Origin: Fluviicola sp.
GTDB lineage: Bacteria; Bacteroidota; Bacteroidia; Flavobacteriales_D; Crocinitomicaceae
Reading direction: 5' to 3'
DNA: 64,000 nucleotides
Assembly (NCBI GenBank): GCA_017983675.1
Contig: JAGOAZ010000014.1
Coordinates: 1-64,000, forward strand
Both the position numbers and the translations under genes were made by a program. This document shows positions 62,119-64,000 of this stretch, in pieces (positions within the stretch are counted from its first letter, which is position 1; each line of letters begins with the position of its first letter). The notes under the pieces were generated by a model, which searched no databases, was not told the DNA's origin, and worked only from the letters and a program-made list of their open reading frames with translations.

Positions 62119-62744
62119 TCAAAAATTGTTTTTGCGTTATCAGCAATTGTTCTAATTAATTCGGTCAAAGGTATTGATTTGAGTTGTGCAATTTCACGAT
62201 AAATAGAAAATAAATCGCATTCACTGTCATCTGTTTCTATCAATAATCGATTGATTGGAATGGTGATTACTACTTTTTTTAATTGGTCATTTGTCAATAC
62301 CTGTGCACCAATGCTTATGATACTTTTCTTATAAGCTAATACTTCGTCTATTAATTTCGATTTTGTAAAACCATGATAAATCAAGTGCGTTTGTGGAGCG
62401 TATAAGTTATGCAAGGCTTTGCATTTGTACCATTCATTGACACAATGTAATAATACAGGTTTGTTCAATTCAGCTGCAATTTTTAATTGTTCCACAAAAA
62501 CCTGTTCTTGCATCACCGGAGGGTAACGATTGTCCAGTCCAATTTCTCCGATAGCTCTACAGCTTGTTTGCGCTGCTCGCTTCGCTAAGTCATCTTTTAA
62601 TTGCGTATTCCAACTTGTTGCATCTTTTGGGTGAACACCTACCGAAAAAGTAATGCCAACAGGAATTACATCTGTTGTATTTAATTGAACAACAGCAATT
62701 TCATTATTTTTTAGTTGATGCGTATGCGCGTTAAATAGTTTCAA
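62115..62744 (-). CDS. TatD-family metal-dependent hydrolase
   Basis: A 209-residue hydrolase of the TatD/amidohydrolase fold. Metal ligands are seen in order: HTH at 7-9, Glu67 in GEIGLD, His100, His124 and Asp172 in IETDD. The family members act as 3'-5' exonucleases or D-Tyr-type deacylases. The protein is about 45 residues shorter than typical TatD, with loops reduced rather than a missing core motif. Its stop overlaps the tcdA start by 4 bp. The substrate is uncertain. Confidence 0.88.
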   Translation of the reverse strand: MKLFNAHTHQLKNNEIAVVQLNTTDVIPVGITFSVGVHPKDATSWNTQLKDDLAKRAAQTSCRAIGEIGLDNRYPPVMQEQVFVEQLKIAAELNKPVLLHCVNEWYKCKALHNLYAPQTHLIYHGFTKSKLIDEVLAYKKSIISIGAQVLTNDQLKKVVITIPINRLLIETDDSECDLFSIYREIAQLKSIPLTELIRTIADNAKTIFE

Positions 62745-62843
62745 AATGCATTAGAATTAATGACTAAACAGCATAAATTTATCACAAGTTGTTAATTTAC
62801 GTTATAATTTAACTATTTTCACAAGCTAAACAAACAATGAATT

Positions 62844-64000
62844 ATGGAAGCTATTGCTAAAAAAGGTCATCCAAAAGGACTTTATTTATTATTTACAGTT
62901 GAAATGTGGGAGCGTTTTTCATATTATGGAATGCGTGCTATATTTATTCTTTATCTAACAAAAGCATTATTAATCGACGCGAAAGCAGCTGGAGGAATTT
63001 TCGGAACATATACATCACTAGTTTATCTAACACCTCTTTTAGGAGGTTTCATAGCAGATAGATATTGGGGAAATAGAAGAGCGATTCTTGTTGGAGGAAT
63101 ATTAATGGCAATTGCTCAATTTTTAATGTTTTTTAGCGCCAGTTCATACGACCAAACAGCTTCAGCAATTCCATTAATGTATGTTGCATTAGGGTTTCTT
63201 ATAGTTGGAAATGGGTTTTTTAAGCCAAATATTTCTTCAATGGTAGGCTCTCTTTATCCAAAAGGCGACACTAGAATTGACTCAGCATATACAATTTTTT
63301 ATATGGGGATTAATGCAGGAGCATTAGTAGCACCATTAGTTTGTGGAGGATTAGGAGACACCGGAACTGCATCTGATTTTAAATATGGCTTTTTAGCTGC
63401 AGGAATAGGTATGATAATAGGAACAATTATTATGCTTCTTTTTCAAAAGAAACATTTAATTACTCCTGAAGGTGAGCCAATTGGAATGAAACCTTCATTT
63501 TATAAAAAGGAAAGAGCTAATGCGGGGATAACTGAACCAGAAACTGTTGGTTTGAGTAAAGTTGAAACGCAACGAATATTTGCTATATTTATTATAACTG
63601 CCTTTGTGATTGCTTTCTGGGCTGCATTTGAACAAGCGGGAGCTTCTCTAACTATATTTGCTGACCAAAACACTGATAGAGGTTTATTCAATTGGACTGT
63701 ACCTGCATCTTTTTTTCAATCAATTAATCCAATTTTCATTGTTGCATTTGCACCTTTGTTTTCAGTTTTGTGGAGTTCATTAAGTAGAAAAGGTAAAGAA
63801 CCAAGTTCACCCATGAAAATGGTTTGGGGATTAGGAATTCTTGCTTTAGGATATGTTCTGATTGCTTTTAGTGTAAAAGGAATGGGAGTTGAAGACAAAA
63901 TATCAATGTTTTTCTTAATTGGAATGTATTTATTACATACATTTGGTGAGTTAGCAATTTCACCAGTTGGATTATCTGTTGTAAATAAACTTTCTCCAAA
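62844..64000 (+). CDS. POT-family peptide transporter, C-terminus beyond window
   Basis: The frame is open from the ATG to the window end, giving 385 residues; the last part is missing. It is a proton-coupled oligopeptide transporter of the POT/PTR2 family. The signatures are visible: VEMWERFSYYGMRAI near residue 18 and FYMGINAGALVAPL in the middle, which carry conserved substrate and proton residues. Multiple membrane segments follow. A second ATG 7 bases earlier is in another frame. The only peptide-related gene nearby is the M1 peptidase. Confidence 0.93.
   Translation, partial: MEAIAKKGHPKGLYLLFTVEMWERFSYYGMRAIFILYLTKALLIDAKAAGGIFGTYTSLVYLTPLLGGFIADRYWGNRRAILVGGILMAIAQFLMFFSASSYDQTASAIPLMYVALGFLIVGNGFFKPNISSMVGSLYPKGDTRIDSAYTIFYMGINAGALVAPLVCGGLGDTGTASDFKYGFLAAGIGMIIGTIIMLLFQKKHLITPEGEPIGMKPSFYKKERANAGITEPETVGLSKVETQRIFAIFIITAFVIAFWAAFEQAGASLTIFADQNTDRGLFNWTVPASFFQSINPIFIVAFAPLFSVLWSSLSRKGKEPSSPMKMVWGLGILALGYVLIAFSVKGMGVEDKISMFFLIGMYLLHTFGELAISPVGLSVVNKLSP

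Noticed and set aside
1..64000. CRISPR arrays, tRNA/rRNA genes, insertion sequences or prophage
   Set aside because: I saw no regularly spaced repeats, cloverleaf-like sequences, transposase or phage genes anywhere in the window.

Overview
The window is an AT-rich chromosomal segment of a Bacteroidota bacterium, most likely a flavobacterium (a Crocinitomicaceae/Fluviicola-like relative is my guess from gene content, not shown by any marker gene). Support for the phylum: four secreted proteins end in Type IX secretion (Por) tails, a gldA homologue is present, there is a TonB receptor with an N-terminal carboxypeptidase-like domain, Shine-Dalgarno sequences are weak, and many genes are preceded by the phylum's -7 promoter element TAnnTTTG. 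I read 55 protein genes, two of them cut by the window ends, and no RNA genes, CRISPR arrays, insertion sequences or prophage.

Layout. 1-3.4 kb: a truncated TonB-dependent receptor and a PhoB-like response regulator. 3.5-9.1 kb: housekeeping genes (truA, tyrS, queuosine-precursor transporter, gldA, rsgA, dtd, a MazG-like hydrolase). 9.1-12.1 kb: a T9SS cargo protein, a NUDIX hydrolase and a MazG-like protein. 12.1-17.6 kb: a phosphate region with PiT transporter and DUF47 partner, divergent from a phosphate-selective porin, followed by a second PhoB-like regulator and an RprY-like regulator. 17.6-24.8 kb: tsaB, DAHP synthase-chorismate mutase, aroA, a TPR/PD40 protein, an EI24 membrane protein and purB. 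24.8-26.4 kb: a secreted protein of unknown family with a paralogue at 57.8 kb. 26.4-39.3 kb: a glycan (probably beta-glucan) utilisation region. 39.3-49.6 kb: lnt, rnhB, an MbnP/MbnH-like pair, an orphan histidine kinase, a CoA-transferase and an RlpA-like protein. 49.7-64 kb: a T9SS protein, tex, lipoproteins, valS, an M1 peptidase, tcdA, a tatD-like gene and a truncated peptide transporter.

The most interesting part is 26.4-39.3 kb. Five tightly packed plus-strand genes (a clan-A-like glycosidase, two outer-membrane barrels of unrecognised family, a lipoprotein and a CBM9-like protein) face four minus-strand genes (three-repeat binding protein, GH16 glucanase, GH3 glucosidase and a NUDIX-fold transcription regulator). 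There is no SusC/SusD pair. A 21-bp palindrome, TTATTGTA-N5-TACAATAA, sits upstream of all three transcription units: perfect at two sites and one mismatch at the third. The regulator has lost key NUDIX catalytic residues and is cotranscribed with the GH3 gene, so I propose it binds this palindrome and makes the region one regulon.

A second regulatory theme is a direct repeat, TGTTAA-N5-TGTTAA (11-bp period, like the E. coli Pho box). It lies upstream of the phosphate porin, where one copy sits in the -35 position of an exact TAnnTTTG promoter, and upstream of the TonB receptor. I infer a phosphate regulon driven by one or both PhoB-like regulators.
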